Counted from the stretch's first letter, positions 33,749 through 41,819 are shown. The stretch is 64,000 nucleotides of DNA from Chryseobacterium sp. R2A-55 (GCF_021401085.1 NZ_JACBFP010000001.1:535787-599786), one strand, 5' to 3'. Notes: a model not told the origin generated them from the sequence alone. Translations and numbers: made by a program.

Positions 33749-35023
33749 TTACTCAGTGAATTTCTTAAAAATAATACATCCGTTCACATCGCCAAAACCA
33801 AAACTTACTTTAGCGGCAATTTTGATGTTTTTCTCTAAAAGACTTTGCGGAACACATGCAGAATCAATTACCTCCACAATTTCCGGGTGCAAATCTTCGC
33901 AATTGATATTGGGCGCCACAAAATGCCCAGCCAACTGCAAAACAGTGGCAACGGACTCAATACTTCCCGCGGCCGAAAGGCAGTGTCCGGTTAAAGCTTT
34001 TAGGGAATTGATAAAAGGAAAATCTTTTCCGAAACGGTTCAGGGCCTCTGCTAAATTTTTGATTTCTGTGCCGTCTTTGGAAGTTGCAGTCAAATGTCCG
34101 CTGATGTAGTCTATCTCTTCTGCCATAATCTGTGCCTCCGCAATCGCATCCTGCACACATCTCTGAACCGCTGCAGAATTGGGTGCCGTCATGCTTCCGC
34201 CGCCGCGTTGGCCGCCGCTGTTCAGGTTTCCGCCCAGAACCTCTGCATAGATTTTTGCATTTCGGGAAAGTGCAGATTCCAGATCTTCCAGCACCAAAGC
34301 TCCGGCGCCGCTACCTGGTACGAAACCTGCAGCAGATGTACTCATGGGTCGGGAAGCTGCTTCAGGACGCTCATTGCTTTTAAAATTACAGACTTTTATC
34401 GCATCGAAGCCCGCCCAGATATAAGCGCCCGAATCACTCGTACTTCCGGCAAGCATGCGTTTTGCTTTTCCCGATTTGATGCGGTCGAAAGCCATTAAAA
34501 TACTTTCTGTTCCCGTGGTACATGCAGACGAATTGGTGGTGACCTGATTTCCCAAACCCAGTTTTCCTCCTAAATAAGCACTGATGCCACTGTTCATGGT
34601 TTGCGATACCGCTGTGCTTCCTAATTTGCGCGTTTGCAAAGCGTCAATCTTGTAAATACTCTCCCTGAATTTTTCGATTCCGGAAGTTCCGGCGCCAAAT
34701 ACAGTGCCGCTGTCCCAATCGGGATCCTGACCTTCTGTGATTTCTAAACCGGCATCGTTCCAGGCATCCAAACCTGCAATCACCCCATACATAATTCCTG
34801 TGGATTTGAAATTACGCAGTTCTAAATCCGTAAAGTAGTGTTCCAGGTTTCCTGTCACAATGGGCGGAGTTCCCGAGACCTGACACGAAAATTGCAGGTC
34901 AGCCAATTGTTGATCAAAACGGATTCCGGAGCGGCCTTCTTTTAATGCACTTTGGAATTCGTCCTGCCCGATTCCGTTGGGAGCAACGACACCTAAACCA
35001 GTGATTACGACTCTTCTTGACAT
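33749..35023 (-). CDS. Beta-ketoacyl-ACP synthase (KAS II type)
   Basis: Elongates acyl-ACP by condensation with malonyl-ACP. The 424-aa product from the ATG at 35023 begins MSRRVVITGLGVVAPNG. The thiolase-fold triad is complete: Cys168 in NSSACTTGTE, His310 in SGHLTATSK and His347 in LTGHCLSAAG. The first His motif reads GHLTAT instead of HGTGT. Unlike a chain-length factor it keeps the Cys. A longer start adds 20 non-homologous residues. The single base gap to the dehydratase points to coupled translation. Confidence 0.92.
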   Translation of the reverse strand: MSRRVVITGLGVVAPNGIGQDEFQSALKEGRSGIRFDQQLADLQFSCQVSGTPPIVTGNLEHYFTDLELRNFKSTGIMYGVIAGLDAWNDAGLEITEGQDPDWDSGTVFGAGTSGIEKFRESIYKIDALQTRKLGSTAVSQTMNSGISAYLGGKLGLGNQVTTNSSACTTGTESILMAFDRIKSGKAKRMLAGSTSDSGAYIWAGFDAIKVCNFKSNERPEAASRPMSTSAAGFVPGSGAGALVLEDLESALSRNAKIYAEVLGGNLNSGGQRGGGSMTAPNSAAVQRCVQDAIAEAQIMAEEIDYISGHLTATSKDGTEIKNLAEALNRFGKDFPFINSLKALTGHCLSAAGSIESVATVLQLAGHFVAPNINCEDLHPEIVEVIDSACVPQSLLEKNIKIAAKVSFGFGDVNGCIIFKKFTE

Positions 35024-35024
35024 C

Positions 35025-35459
35025 TTAATTCGCTTTAATGATTCCGGCAATAGTACCTTCACAAACAGTTTCGCCCTTCTCATTCAGCATCTTAACTTTA
35101 CATTTCAGTTTGTGAAAGCGAAAGTAGATTTTCTCAGAAATCACGGTGACTTTTTCATTTGGAAAAACCGGCTTCAGAAATTCAATGGCAGTTGACGTTA
35201 ACCCAAATGATGTCTCCGGAGTAAGTTGGTCTCCACTCAAATAAATTCCCAGACAGACCAATCCAATCTGCGCCATCACCTCTGTCAAAATAACACCTGG
35301 AGTTAACGGGTGATGCTTAAAATGTCCTTCATAAAAATCTAAATTTTCTGAAAAAGTAAAAGTGCCCGCCGCACCATTTTCATCTACCCTGATCAATTCA
35401 TCCACAAATAGAAATGGACGGTCATAGGGTAATTTTTGTATGATCTCTGCCGCAGTCAT
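35025..35459 (-). CDS. FabZ-like 3-hydroxyacyl-ACP dehydratase
   Basis: 144-aa hotdog-fold enzyme that dehydrates 3-hydroxyacyl-ACP. The signature HFKHHPLTPGVILTEVMAQ holds the catalytic His46 and Glu60. I used the ATG at 35459, whose first base overlaps the TGA of the upstream SDR gene; a GTG one codon earlier is also possible. Tight overlap on both sides ties it to the ketosynthase and the SDR. Confidence 0.9.
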   Translation of the reverse strand: MTAAEIIQKLPYDRPFLFVDELIRVDENGAAGTFTFSENLDFYEGHFKHHPLTPGVILTEVMAQIGLVCLGIYLSGDQLTPETSFGLTSTAIEFLKPVFPNEKVTVISEKIYFRFHKLKCKVKMLNEKGETVCEGTIAGIIKAN

Positions 35460-36256
35460 CACCTTAAATGTTCGCCGCCATCCACAGGAATGATACAGCC
35501 ATTAATCCAGGAAGCCTCATCCTGACACAATAAACTCACTACATTCGCCACTTCTTCAGCCTGAGTTAATCTTTTGAAAGGATTGCGTTTTACGGTAAAT
35601 TCTTTAAGCCTTTCACTGCCCGGAATCATCTGTAATGATCTCGTATCTGTAACTCCAGCCTGAATGCAGTTCGATCTTAACCCAAAAGGGGCAAATTCCA
35701 GCGCTATATTTCGCGAAATGACTTCCAGAGCTGCTTTGGCAGCAGAAACAGCGGCATAATGAATCATGGGTTTTGTGCTTCCTTCACTCGTAAAAGCAAG
35801 AACTCGTGCATCGTCAGCAAAAAGATCTTCATTAAAGATCAGTTTCGTCCAGACATATAAACTGGTTGCCATGGCGTGAATCGTAATACTGAAATCATCT
35901 GCCGACAGACTTTCGGTTTCAGGTCCGGTCATGGGTTTTAAATTTCCCTTGGCAATGCTGTGCAGCAGACACCGGATTTTTCCAACAGAACCTAAAGCTG
36001 TTCTCAACTCCGTGATGATTTCCTGCTGATGTTGAGGATTTAAGACATCTTTATTCAGACTTAAAAACTCCACCTTTTCATTCTTAATGAAAGAAAATTC
36101 TTTGTTGATCGTTTCCATTTCTGTGCGGGAATTACGGTGAATCACACAGATATTCATCCCTTCGGATGCCAGCTTCTTTGCAGACGCAAGGCCTAAACCC
36201 GAACTTCCGCCCAAAATCAGCGCCCAGTGATTTTTATTTTCAAACCTTCTTACCAT
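35459..36256 (-). CDS. SDR oxidoreductase, probable enoyl-ACP reductase (FabI/FabL-like)
   Basis: 265-aa Rossmann protein with LGGSSGLGLASAKKL for NAD(P). The catalytic Tyr and Lys are spaced Y-x6-K (Tyr167, Lys174 in HYAAVSAAKAALE), and LLHSIAKGNL resembles the HSIA block of FabI. Classical FabG-type ketoreductases use Y-x3-K. The length and the tail GGEHLR also fit FabL. I infer that it reduces the enoyl-ACP made by the neighbouring dehydratase. No ketoreductase is in the operon. Its start overlaps the type III PKS stop by 7 bases. Confidence 0.8.
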   Translation of the reverse strand: MVRRFENKNHWALILGGSSGLGLASAKKLASEGMNICVIHRNSRTEMETINKEFSFIKNEKVEFLSLNKDVLNPQHQQEIITELRTALGSVGKIRCLLHSIAKGNLKPMTGPETESLSADDFSITIHAMATSLYVWTKLIFNEDLFADDARVLAFTSEGSTKPMIHYAAVSAAKAALEVISRNIALEFAPFGLRSNCIQAGVTDTRSLQMIPGSERLKEFTVKRNPFKRLTQAEEVANVVSLLCQDEASWINGCIIPVDGGEHLR

Positions 36257-37302
36257 TGCAATAAAACTCTTTGTGCAGAAAAGCCGGGACCGAAACTCAG
36301 CATCAGTCCTTTCTCGCCTTTCAGCGGTTTTTGATTCATTATTTCTTCCAGAACATAAAGTACGGTGGCACTTGACATATTCCCGTAAAGGCGCAAAATT
36401 TCTTTTGTAGCATCGATATTTTTGCCGGCCTCGGCGAAGAGCGACTCCACCATCTGCACAATCTTTTTCCCACCGGGGTGAAAAATAAAATGATTGATAT
36501 CCTTGATTTCCAAATTTTGTCTGGCCAAAAAAGAATGAACCACCGCAGGGAAATGTTCTGCAATAAGATCCGGAACTTCGATATCCAGGATCATTTGAAG
36601 TCCTGAATTGGTGAGTTTAAAACCCATCATGTGTTCGTTGTTATAGAAGTGATACATTTCTCCGGCAAGAATTTCTGGGCCATCCGCATCTTCATCAGAC
36701 GACAGAAGCACGCAGGCCGCACCATCGCCGAAAATAGCGGCACTTACTACATTCGCCATGGAAAAATCTTCCAGTTGAAAGGTAGCGGTCGGGCTTTCTA
36801 CTGCGATGACGGCAGCGCGCTTTCCCCGATAGGACCGGAGGAAATTCCCGGCATAAATGATCGCGGAAACGCCTGCAGCACAGCCCATTTCGGTTACCGG
36901 TAAACGGACGATATCCTGCCGCAGATTCAATTCATTGATCAGATAGGCATCGAGCGAAGGAATCATGATGCCTGTGCAGCTGACAGTGATGATATAATCC
37001 AGAGATTGCGGATTCCAACCGGCCTGGTCCAGAGCTTTCTGCAAAACCTGTGCGCCAAGAAGGACCACTTCGCGGGCATACACCTCATTTTTATCTTCAA
37101 ACGAAGTGGCAGTGAAAACTTCTTCCGGATCCATAATGGAATACCGCTCATCCACTTGGGCTCCTTCAAAAATCTTTTTCACTTTACGGACAAAACGGCG
37201 GTCTTGTCCGCAAAGCCACTGATCCAAAAACGGTAAGATTTCTGCAGTTGTACGGGAATATTTCGGAATTTGCCGGGCAACTGAAACTATTTTCACACTC
37301 AT
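36250..37302 (-). CDS. Type III polyketide synthase (chalcone/stilbene synthase-like)
   Basis: 350-aa homodimeric ketosynthase-type enzyme that condenses malonyl units onto a starter without needing ACP, then cyclises the chain. The Cys-His-Asn triad is complete: Cys141 in EMGCAAGVSA, His275 in FHPGGKKIV and Asn308 in YGNMSSATV. The tail LSFGPGFSAQRVLLQW is typical. The active-site Cys context EMGCAAG resembles bacterial alkylresorcinol and alkylpyrone synthases that take long acyl starters. Neighbouring FAS genes could supply those starters. It follows the methyltransferase gene by 36 bases. Confidence 0.93.
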   Translation of the reverse strand: MSVKIVSVARQIPKYSRTTAEILPFLDQWLCGQDRRFVRKVKKIFEGAQVDERYSIMDPEEVFTATSFEDKNEVYAREVVLLGAQVLQKALDQAGWNPQSLDYIITVSCTGIMIPSLDAYLINELNLRQDIVRLPVTEMGCAAGVSAIIYAGNFLRSYRGKRAAVIAVESPTATFQLEDFSMANVVSAAIFGDGAACVLLSSDEDADGPEILAGEMYHFYNNEHMMGFKLTNSGLQMILDIEVPDLIAEHFPAVVHSFLARQNLEIKDINHFIFHPGGKKIVQMVESLFAEAGKNIDATKEILRLYGNMSSATVLYVLEEIMNQKPLKGEKGLMLSFGPGFSAQRVLLQW

Positions 37303-37338
37303 AGGATATGGCAGGGCACGAAGCGCCCGGTTTTGATT

Positions 37339-38049
37339 TTATTTTTCGATAATCCACTGGTAACGGAAGGCCCATTTCCAGGTAATCCGGTACTTTTTAA
37401 AATTTAATGCTGCAGAATATTTTACAAGTTCTGATTTTTTAAATCCTCTTAAAATTGAGACCAGTCCATCTTCTGCCGTCATTTTATCCAGCCTGCATAC
37501 ATAGATGATCGCCTGAAAAAGCCTGTAGGGGAGCCAGCTGCGCTGCAGATCATTGACAACAATTCCTTTCGTTGTCCAATTAAATATGGCGCGCAGTATT
37601 TTTATGATTTCATCATCTTTAAAGTGATGCAAAGTAAGCGTTATCAGGGCTATATCAACATTGTATTTCAAGAAGCCGTGCTGAAAAATATCTTCCGGCA
37701 GATAGCTGATATTCTCATAACCGGCAGAACACATTTCCGCATATCGGATGGTCGCTGGGTTGGCATCCATGCCGATCAGTTTAAAATTCAGGCCGTTCGC
37801 AACACCATATTCCGAAAGTATTCTAAGAATCTCACCATTTCCGCAGCCAAAATCCATGATGGTGATTTCAGCATCTTTTGGAACCTTTTTCAGTAAATAT
37901 TTTACCCCGTTTAAAGTGACGGAGTTTCCGCCCAAAAACTGATTGACCCGGGAAATATCATCCAGTGCCTTCGTCAGTTCAGCGTTATCCATCGAAAAAT
38001 CATCCATGGTTTCTGGGGTATCTGTTCTGTAGGTGGTGTCCGGAGCCAT
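37339..38049 (-). CDS. SAM-dependent methyltransferase of the type III PKS operon
   Basis: 236-aa class I methyltransferase. The SAM-binding motif I is ITIMDFGCGNGEILRIL near residues 57-72, followed by LIGMDANPATIRYAE and DIALITLTLHHF. A basic C-terminal part (RSWLPYRLF ... YRITWKWAFRYQW) may bind the substrate or a membrane. Type III PKS operons in Streptomyces (srsABC) and Bacillus (bpsAB) hold comparable methyltransferases that O-methylate the ring. Here it sits between the FAD enzyme and the PKS with gaps of 5 and 36 bases. Confidence 0.88.
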   Translation of the reverse strand: MAPDTTYRTDTPETMDDFSMDNAELTKALDDISRVNQFLGGNSVTLNGVKYLLKKVPKDAEITIMDFGCGNGEILRILSEYGVANGLNFKLIGMDANPATIRYAEMCSAGYENISYLPEDIFQHGFLKYNVDIALITLTLHHFKDDEIIKILRAIFNWTTKGIVVNDLQRSWLPYRLFQAIIYVCRLDKMTAEDGLVSILRGFKKSELVKYSAALNFKKYRITWKWAFRYQWIIEK

Positions 38050-38054
38050 TGTTA

Positions 38055-39188
38055 TTACATTAAAATTTCTTTCCCGTGTGTTTTTTTGATGATGAAAGGC
38101 AAAATAGAAGGAATAAATTTAATCATTTTGGTTAGAATTTCCGACAAAGAGGCATGTTCTAAGATCTTTCCCAAATACCGGCCATACAGCATCCTTTTCC
38201 TGAAGTTCTGATCCCAAAGTATCTGGTAGGTTCTTTCCATCACTGCCCTGGAGGTTTTCTTACGCAGAAAATCAGAAACGGCTTCTGAGGCCAATTTCGC
38301 ACTATGAATGGCCATGGCCATTCCGTTTCCGCAGAGCGGATGAATCAGTCCCGCCGTATCGCCAATCATGAGCACATGGTTCTCAACAGTATTCTTGCCT
38401 GCAAAAGAAATTTGACTGATCGTCAAAGGTTTTTCTGAGACTGCTTCTGCATGGTTCAGAATAGCTTTTAAATGAGGGTTTTGCGACACCACTTTTTCCT
38501 GAAACTCTGCAATGTTTTTAAATTCCTTAAATGATTCAAAATTAGTAAGATAACAAATATTGATGAGGTCATGCTCTACTTTTGACACGCCGCAGTAACC
38601 TCCTTTAAAATGATGCAGCCCAACCAAATCGCTTGGGAAATCGCCTTTATAATGAGATTTCACAGCCAGCCAGGGCGACTTTTGATGGAAAAATTTTCTT
38701 TCCATTTTTTGATCTAAAGTGGATCTCTTTCCGAAAGCACCCAGAACAACGGACGAAGTAACTGTCTTTCCGGAAGCCAGATGAACGCTGAAAATATCAT
38801 CTTTGAAACAAGCCTCTTTCACCTGATCTTTCAGGACAGTACAATTTTGAGAGATCGCCTTCAAATACAGCGAATAATCCAGTGCATAACGGCTTACTCC
38901 AAAACCACCAAGCGGCAGCTGAATCCTGAGCGATTCACCTGACTGTGTTGAAAAATGCAGGAAGTCAATATGCGCAGGACTTAAGTTTTCCGGGTCAAAA
39001 TCCAGCCAGTTCAGATAGGGCAGAACTTCATTCGAAACATATTCGCCGCAGACTTTATGTTTTGGATAAGCATTCTTTTCAATGACGAGAACGCGAAACC
39101 CAAGTTTAGATAGATGGATTGCGCTCGTTAAACCGGCTAAACCTCCGCCAATTATGATGAGTTCCGCATTCAGGTCAGAATCTTTCAC
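38055..39188 (-). CDS. FAD-dependent oxidoreductase of the type III PKS operon
   Basis: 377-aa flavoprotein of the geranylgeranyl reductase/aromatic hydroxylase type. The N-terminal Rossmann loop is IIIGGGLAGLTSAIHLSKLG and the second FAD motif is MIGDTAGLIHPLCGNGMA. In srsABC the corresponding flavoprotein SrsC oxidises the alkylresorcinol ring, so ring hydroxylation or quinone formation is likely, although reduction of a chain double bond is also possible. It is first in the operon; no promoter matching the Bacteroidota consensus was obvious in the 150 bases upstream. Confidence 0.88.
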   Translation of the reverse strand: MKDSDLNAELIIIGGGLAGLTSAIHLSKLGFRVLVIEKNAYPKHKVCGEYVSNEVLPYLNWLDFDPENLSPAHIDFLHFSTQSGESLRIQLPLGGFGVSRYALDYSLYLKAISQNCTVLKDQVKEACFKDDIFSVHLASGKTVTSSVVLGAFGKRSTLDQKMERKFFHQKSPWLAVKSHYKGDFPSDLVGLHHFKGGYCGVSKVEHDLINICYLTNFESFKEFKNIAEFQEKVVSQNPHLKAILNHAEAVSEKPLTISQISFAGKNTVENHVLMIGDTAGLIHPLCGNGMAMAIHSAKLASEAVSDFLRKKTSRAVMERTYQILWDQNFRKRMLYGRYLGKILEHASLSEILTKMIKFIPSILPFIIKKTHGKEILM

Positions 39189-39877
39189 TTTTTTAATTAA
39201 AAGTACTGAAAATTTGGTGATAATTCTTTTTTTTTTTGCATTTTTTCAACCTGCTTAGCCGAAATTGGAAGATCGTGTTCAGTATTTTAATTGCTGAAGA
39301 TTGTACTTTGGATTGAAAACCAACAGACTTTATATCCAAATTAAAATCATCTAAAACTACTATTTATTATAGGCTTTTTTTAACATCAACAGTTGCATTT
39401 CGTTTATTTTAACAAAAATTATAATACCCGGTGGCGCAAAATCTCCTGACTTTGTGTCCATCCGAAAAAAACTTTATCTATGATGAAAACTAAGCCATGA
39501 AAGAAGGATATGTCATTAGAAACCGGGACCTGCTCCAGTGTGACGCAAAGCCGGAAGACCATGCGCGGCGGGGACTCATTGGGAAAACCGAGCCGGATCA
39601 ATTCTTTCGCATGATGTTCTCCGGGTGAAATATTTTATAAGTCGGAGGTGAAAGTAAGTTGCGTATTTTTTATAACCCAGAGATTAGGATATATATCATG
39701 CGCGAATATAGTTTTTCATTAAAAGCTTGGCAATCAATGAAAACCAAGATTTTGGGGAATTTATTAGTTGCGTATATTTGGAGTGAGCAGAAATCCTTCA
39801 CCAACAGAACTTTATTAAATTATTTCATTTTTCCCAAATTAAGAATTAATTATTATATTTATAAAAATACTTATGAA
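39189..39877. other. Intergenic region upstream of the type III PKS operon, no gene seen
   Basis: 689 bases, A/T-rich. A 43-codon frame at 39497-39628 starts like a REP transposase (MKEGYVIRN) but soon loses similarity. A further open frame at 39659-39904 is low-complexity and lacks family features; its tail is the 5' end of the broken higB. No tRNA or riboswitch was recognised. Confidence 0.6.
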
Positions 39878-40171
39878 TTGATAGTTATTGTAAAGAACAT
39901 ATAGCGTGAGTTTTGGGAAAAACATTCAGATTGTGAACAACAACTAAAATCGTGGTATCAAGAAGCGGATCATGCGAAGTGGAAAAATCTGAATGAACTG
40001 AAAACTGAATATCCGAGCGCAAGTATTTTACAAGATAACAGAGTTTGTTTTAACATAAAAGGGAATAATTATAGATTAATTGTAAAGATTAATTTTCATT
40101 ATCAAATGATGTGGATTAGATTTATTGCAACCCATGCTGAATATGATAAAATAGACGCAAATAGAATTTAA
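39878..40171 (+). pseudogene. higB: HigB-family toxin gene broken by a stop at codon 9
   Basis: From TTG at 39878 the frame reads LIVIVKNI, then TAG (39902-39904), then REFWEKHSDCEQQLKSWYQ and on through SASILQDNRVCFNIKGNNYR to THAEYDKIDANRI and a normal stop. This is the full HigB (mRNA interferase, RelE superfamily) domain; the expected start is MRVIAKRTLREFWE, so TAG replaces Leu9 and the ATG appears to have become TTG. No later ATG would restore the fold. The intact antitoxin gene begins 4 bases after its stop. The toxin is presumably inactive. Confidence 0.8.
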
Positions 40172-40175
40172 AAAG

Positions 40176-40532
40176 ATGAAATTAAAACCTATAAAAACAG
40201 AACAGGATTACAATCAAGCTTTGGAAAGACTTGAAAAGATTTTTGATGCAACTCCAGGAACGAAAGATGGAGATGAATTGGAAATTTTAGGAATTTTAAT
40301 TGAGAATTATGAAAATGAACACTATTCCATTGAACTTCCTGATCCAATTGAGGCAATAAAATTCAGGATGGAACAGCTCAATTATTCTCAAAATGATTTA
40401 GCCGAAGTAATTGGTTTAAAAAGTAGAGCGAGTGAAATTTTAAATCGAAAGAGAAAATTATCGCTTGAAATGATCCGCAAGTTAACTGAAAAACTACATA
40501 TTCCGTCTGAAGTTTTGATTCAAGCTTATTAA
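40176..40532 (+). CDS. higA: HigA-family antitoxin
   Basis: 118-aa antitoxin. The N-terminal half is a COG5499 region (MKLKPIKTEQDYNQALERL) and the C-terminal half a Cro/XRE helix-turn-helix (FRMEQLNYSQNDLAEVIGLKSRASEILNRKRKLS). It normally binds HigB and represses the operon. Its partner toxin upstream carries a nonsense codon, so this is an orphan antitoxin that may now act only as a DNA-binding protein or protect against a related toxin. Confidence 0.9.
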   Translation: MKLKPIKTEQDYNQALERLEKIFDATPGTKDGDELEILGILIENYENEHYSIELPDPIEAIKFRMEQLNYSQNDLAEVIGLKSRASEILNRKRKLSLEMIRKLTEKLHIPSEVLIQAY

Positions 40533-40836
40533 ATCAGGACTTCTACTACAATAACTCAGCTTTTGCATTGTCCGCTGGACACGAGATGAAAGCCCTTTGA
40601 ACGGAAGCTCCGGTGGCTTTTCTCCAATATTGGTTCTTATATGGAATGGTAAAAAGCACTCAAAAACAAATCACTTAATTTGGTTGGACTAATGAGTATT
40701 CTTATTTCATAACAAGCTGATTATCAAAATTAATTGGAAGCGTTAGCAGAGCTTGATTTAAAAATATTGTGTGAATAAATTTGGATTAAATACCAAAACT
40801 TGGTACCTTTGAATTGAGAAATTAAACCAAATTGTC
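40533..40836. other. Gap between higA and parD, with dispersed repeat copy A
   Basis: 304 bases without a gene. It contains the dispersed repeat at 40547-40649. The last ~35 bases probably hold the parD promoter: TACCTTTG near 40802-40809 matches TAnnTTTG. Confidence 0.65.
40547..40649. repeat. Dispersed repeat, copy A (GAACGGAAGCTCCGG element)
   Basis: ATGAAAGCCC(T)TTGAACGGAAGCTCCGGTGGCTTTT, with ATAACTCAGCTT before and TTGGTTCTTATATGG after. Copy B at the window end (63841-63945) shares the same order and most bases; shorter relatives lie at 41402-41470 and 41515-41590. AGCTCCGG.GGCTTT is weakly hairpin-forming. Confidence 0.75.
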
Positions 40837-41085
40837 ATGGCAAAAAACACATCAATATTATTAGGCGATTATTTTGATAATTTTATCAGTTCTCAAATAA
40901 AAAGCGGTAAATTTTCTTCTGCAAGTGAAGTTGTAAGAGCAGCTTTGCGAATGTTTGAACATGAAGAAACGAAAAAGACAGAATTAATTAAAGAGCTCAA
41001 AAAAGGTGAGAAATCCGGTTTTTCATCAAATTTCAATCGTGAAAGTTTCAAAAAGAAATTGCATGAAAAATATTCTGCTCAGTAA
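40837..41085 (+). CDS. parD: ParD-family antitoxin
   Basis: 82-aa type II antitoxin. The N-terminus forms a ribbon-helix-helix (TSILLGDYFDNFISSQI), the rest is a helical toxin-binding tail (ASEVVRAALRMFEHEE). It is followed by parE with an ATG overlapping its stop by one base, the usual antitoxin-toxin order. Both genes look intact, in contrast to the HigBA pair upstream. Confidence 0.93.
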   Translation: MAKNTSILLGDYFDNFISSQIKSGKFSSASEVVRAALRMFEHEETKKTELIKELKKGEKSGFSSNFNRESFKKKLHEKYSAQ

Positions 41086-41384
41086 TGAATTACAAAATCA
41101 GTAAACAAGCCGAAATTGATTTAGAAAATATTTGGCTTTATACTTTTGAAGAATGGTCGCTTAAACAAGCAGATTATTATCTGGATTTGATTTTGGATGA
41201 AATCGAATATATTTCTGAAAATCCTAAATCCGGAAAAGATTACAATGAAATTAGGAAAGGATATTTTCGTTCCCGAGTAAAATCACATTTTATATTTTAC
41301 CAAGTTAATCTGAAAGAAGAAATTGTGGAAATCATTAGAATTCTTCATGATCAGATGGACATTGAAACTCACATCAATGAGTAA
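41085..41384 (+). CDS. parE: ParE/RelE-superfamily toxin
   Basis: 99-aa toxin with the ParE fold: ISKQAEIDLENIWLYTFEEW, SENPKSGKDYNEIRKGYFRSRV and the strand HFIFYQV, then IVEIIRILHDQMD. Family members poison DNA gyrase. The ATG overlaps the parD TAA (TAATG), so expression is coupled. It is full length with no evident lesion. Confidence 0.92.
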   Translation: MNYKISKQAEIDLENIWLYTFEEWSLKQADYYLDLILDEIEYISENPKSGKDYNEIRKGYFRSRVKSHFIFYQVNLKEEIVEIIRILHDQMDIETHINE

Positions 41385-41401
41385 CACCAAATAATTCTGG
41401 C

Positions 41402-41470
41402 TGCCGATAACAACTAAGCTCTGATCTTGTCCCAAGGACACTAGATCAAAGGTTCGCGGGAGGCAAATGA
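41402..41470. repeat. Partial relative of the dispersed repeat
   Basis: AACAACTAAGCTCTGATCTTG, TCCCAAGGACACTAGATCAAAGG matches the left half of copies A and B (ATAACT.AGCTT, GTCC...GGACAC). It follows the parE stop directly, as copy A follows higA. Confidence 0.55.
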
Positions 41471-41514
41471 ATCACTCATCACCGATTCCATAGAAAAAGT
41501 AAAAAAGAAGAGGT

Positions 41515-41590
41515 AAAGCCCATTGAACCTTGCAAGTACCTCAGGATAAACTACAGCTCCGGCGGCTTTTCAACAGCATAATGGTCCTCT
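41515..41590. repeat. Partial relative of the dispersed repeat at a gene end
   Basis: AAAGCCCATTGAACC ... CAGCTCCGGCGGCTTTTC ... matches the right half of copies A and B. It overlaps the last ~15 codons of the GIY-YIG gene. Confidence 0.55.
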
Positions 41591-41789
41591 TCTTCAACTT
41601 CCGCTCTAAAACCATCGCTTCGCCCCGAGTTCCTTTTTCAACAAAACCCAAAAGACGCCACGGAACATAAGGACTGGTGGATTTTTCCAGACGCGCATTA
41701 TGGCGTGCAAGTCTCGAAACCACATCCTGAGTCTGACCGATATAATAACGGTCAAACTTTTCGGAATATAAAATGTAGATACAGTACAT
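41541..41789 (-). CDS. GIY-YIG domain protein, C-terminus recoded by a repeat
   Basis: 82-aa protein with the GIY-YIG core YCIYILYSEKFDRYYIGQT, the Arg/His helix VVSRLARHNAR and VPWRLLGFVEKGTRGEAMVLERKLKK. Family members are single-domain endonucleases (UPF0213/YhbQ-like). The expected final Glu-rich helix is replaced by RTIMLLKSRRSCSLS, encoded by repeat sequence. The gene may have lost its end by repeat insertion. Whether the shortened protein works is unknown. Confidence 0.8.
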   Translation of the reverse strand: MYCIYILYSEKFDRYYIGQTQDVVSRLARHNARLEKSTSPYVPWRLLGFVEKGTRGEAMVLERKLKKRTIMLLKSRRSCSLS

Positions 41790-41794
41790 AAAAA

Positions 41795-41818
41795 AATGCT
41801 GACGGTTTGGTCAGCATT
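41795..41818 (-). terminator. Terminator of tRNA-Ser
   Basis: Perfect stem AATGCTGA / TCAGCATT with loop CGGTTTGG, followed on the minus strand by a run of T; it starts 2 bases after the tRNA 3' end. Confidence 0.85.
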
Positions 41819-41819
41819 G

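Noticed and set aside
39497..39628. 43-codon frame starting MKEGYVIRN, like a REP transposase start
   Set aside because: The match ends after about ten residues; not enough to call a relic.
39659..39904. 81-codon open frame upstream of higB
   Set aside because: Low-complexity Ile/Tyr/Asn-rich sequence with no family match; its last codons are the 5' end of the broken higB frame.
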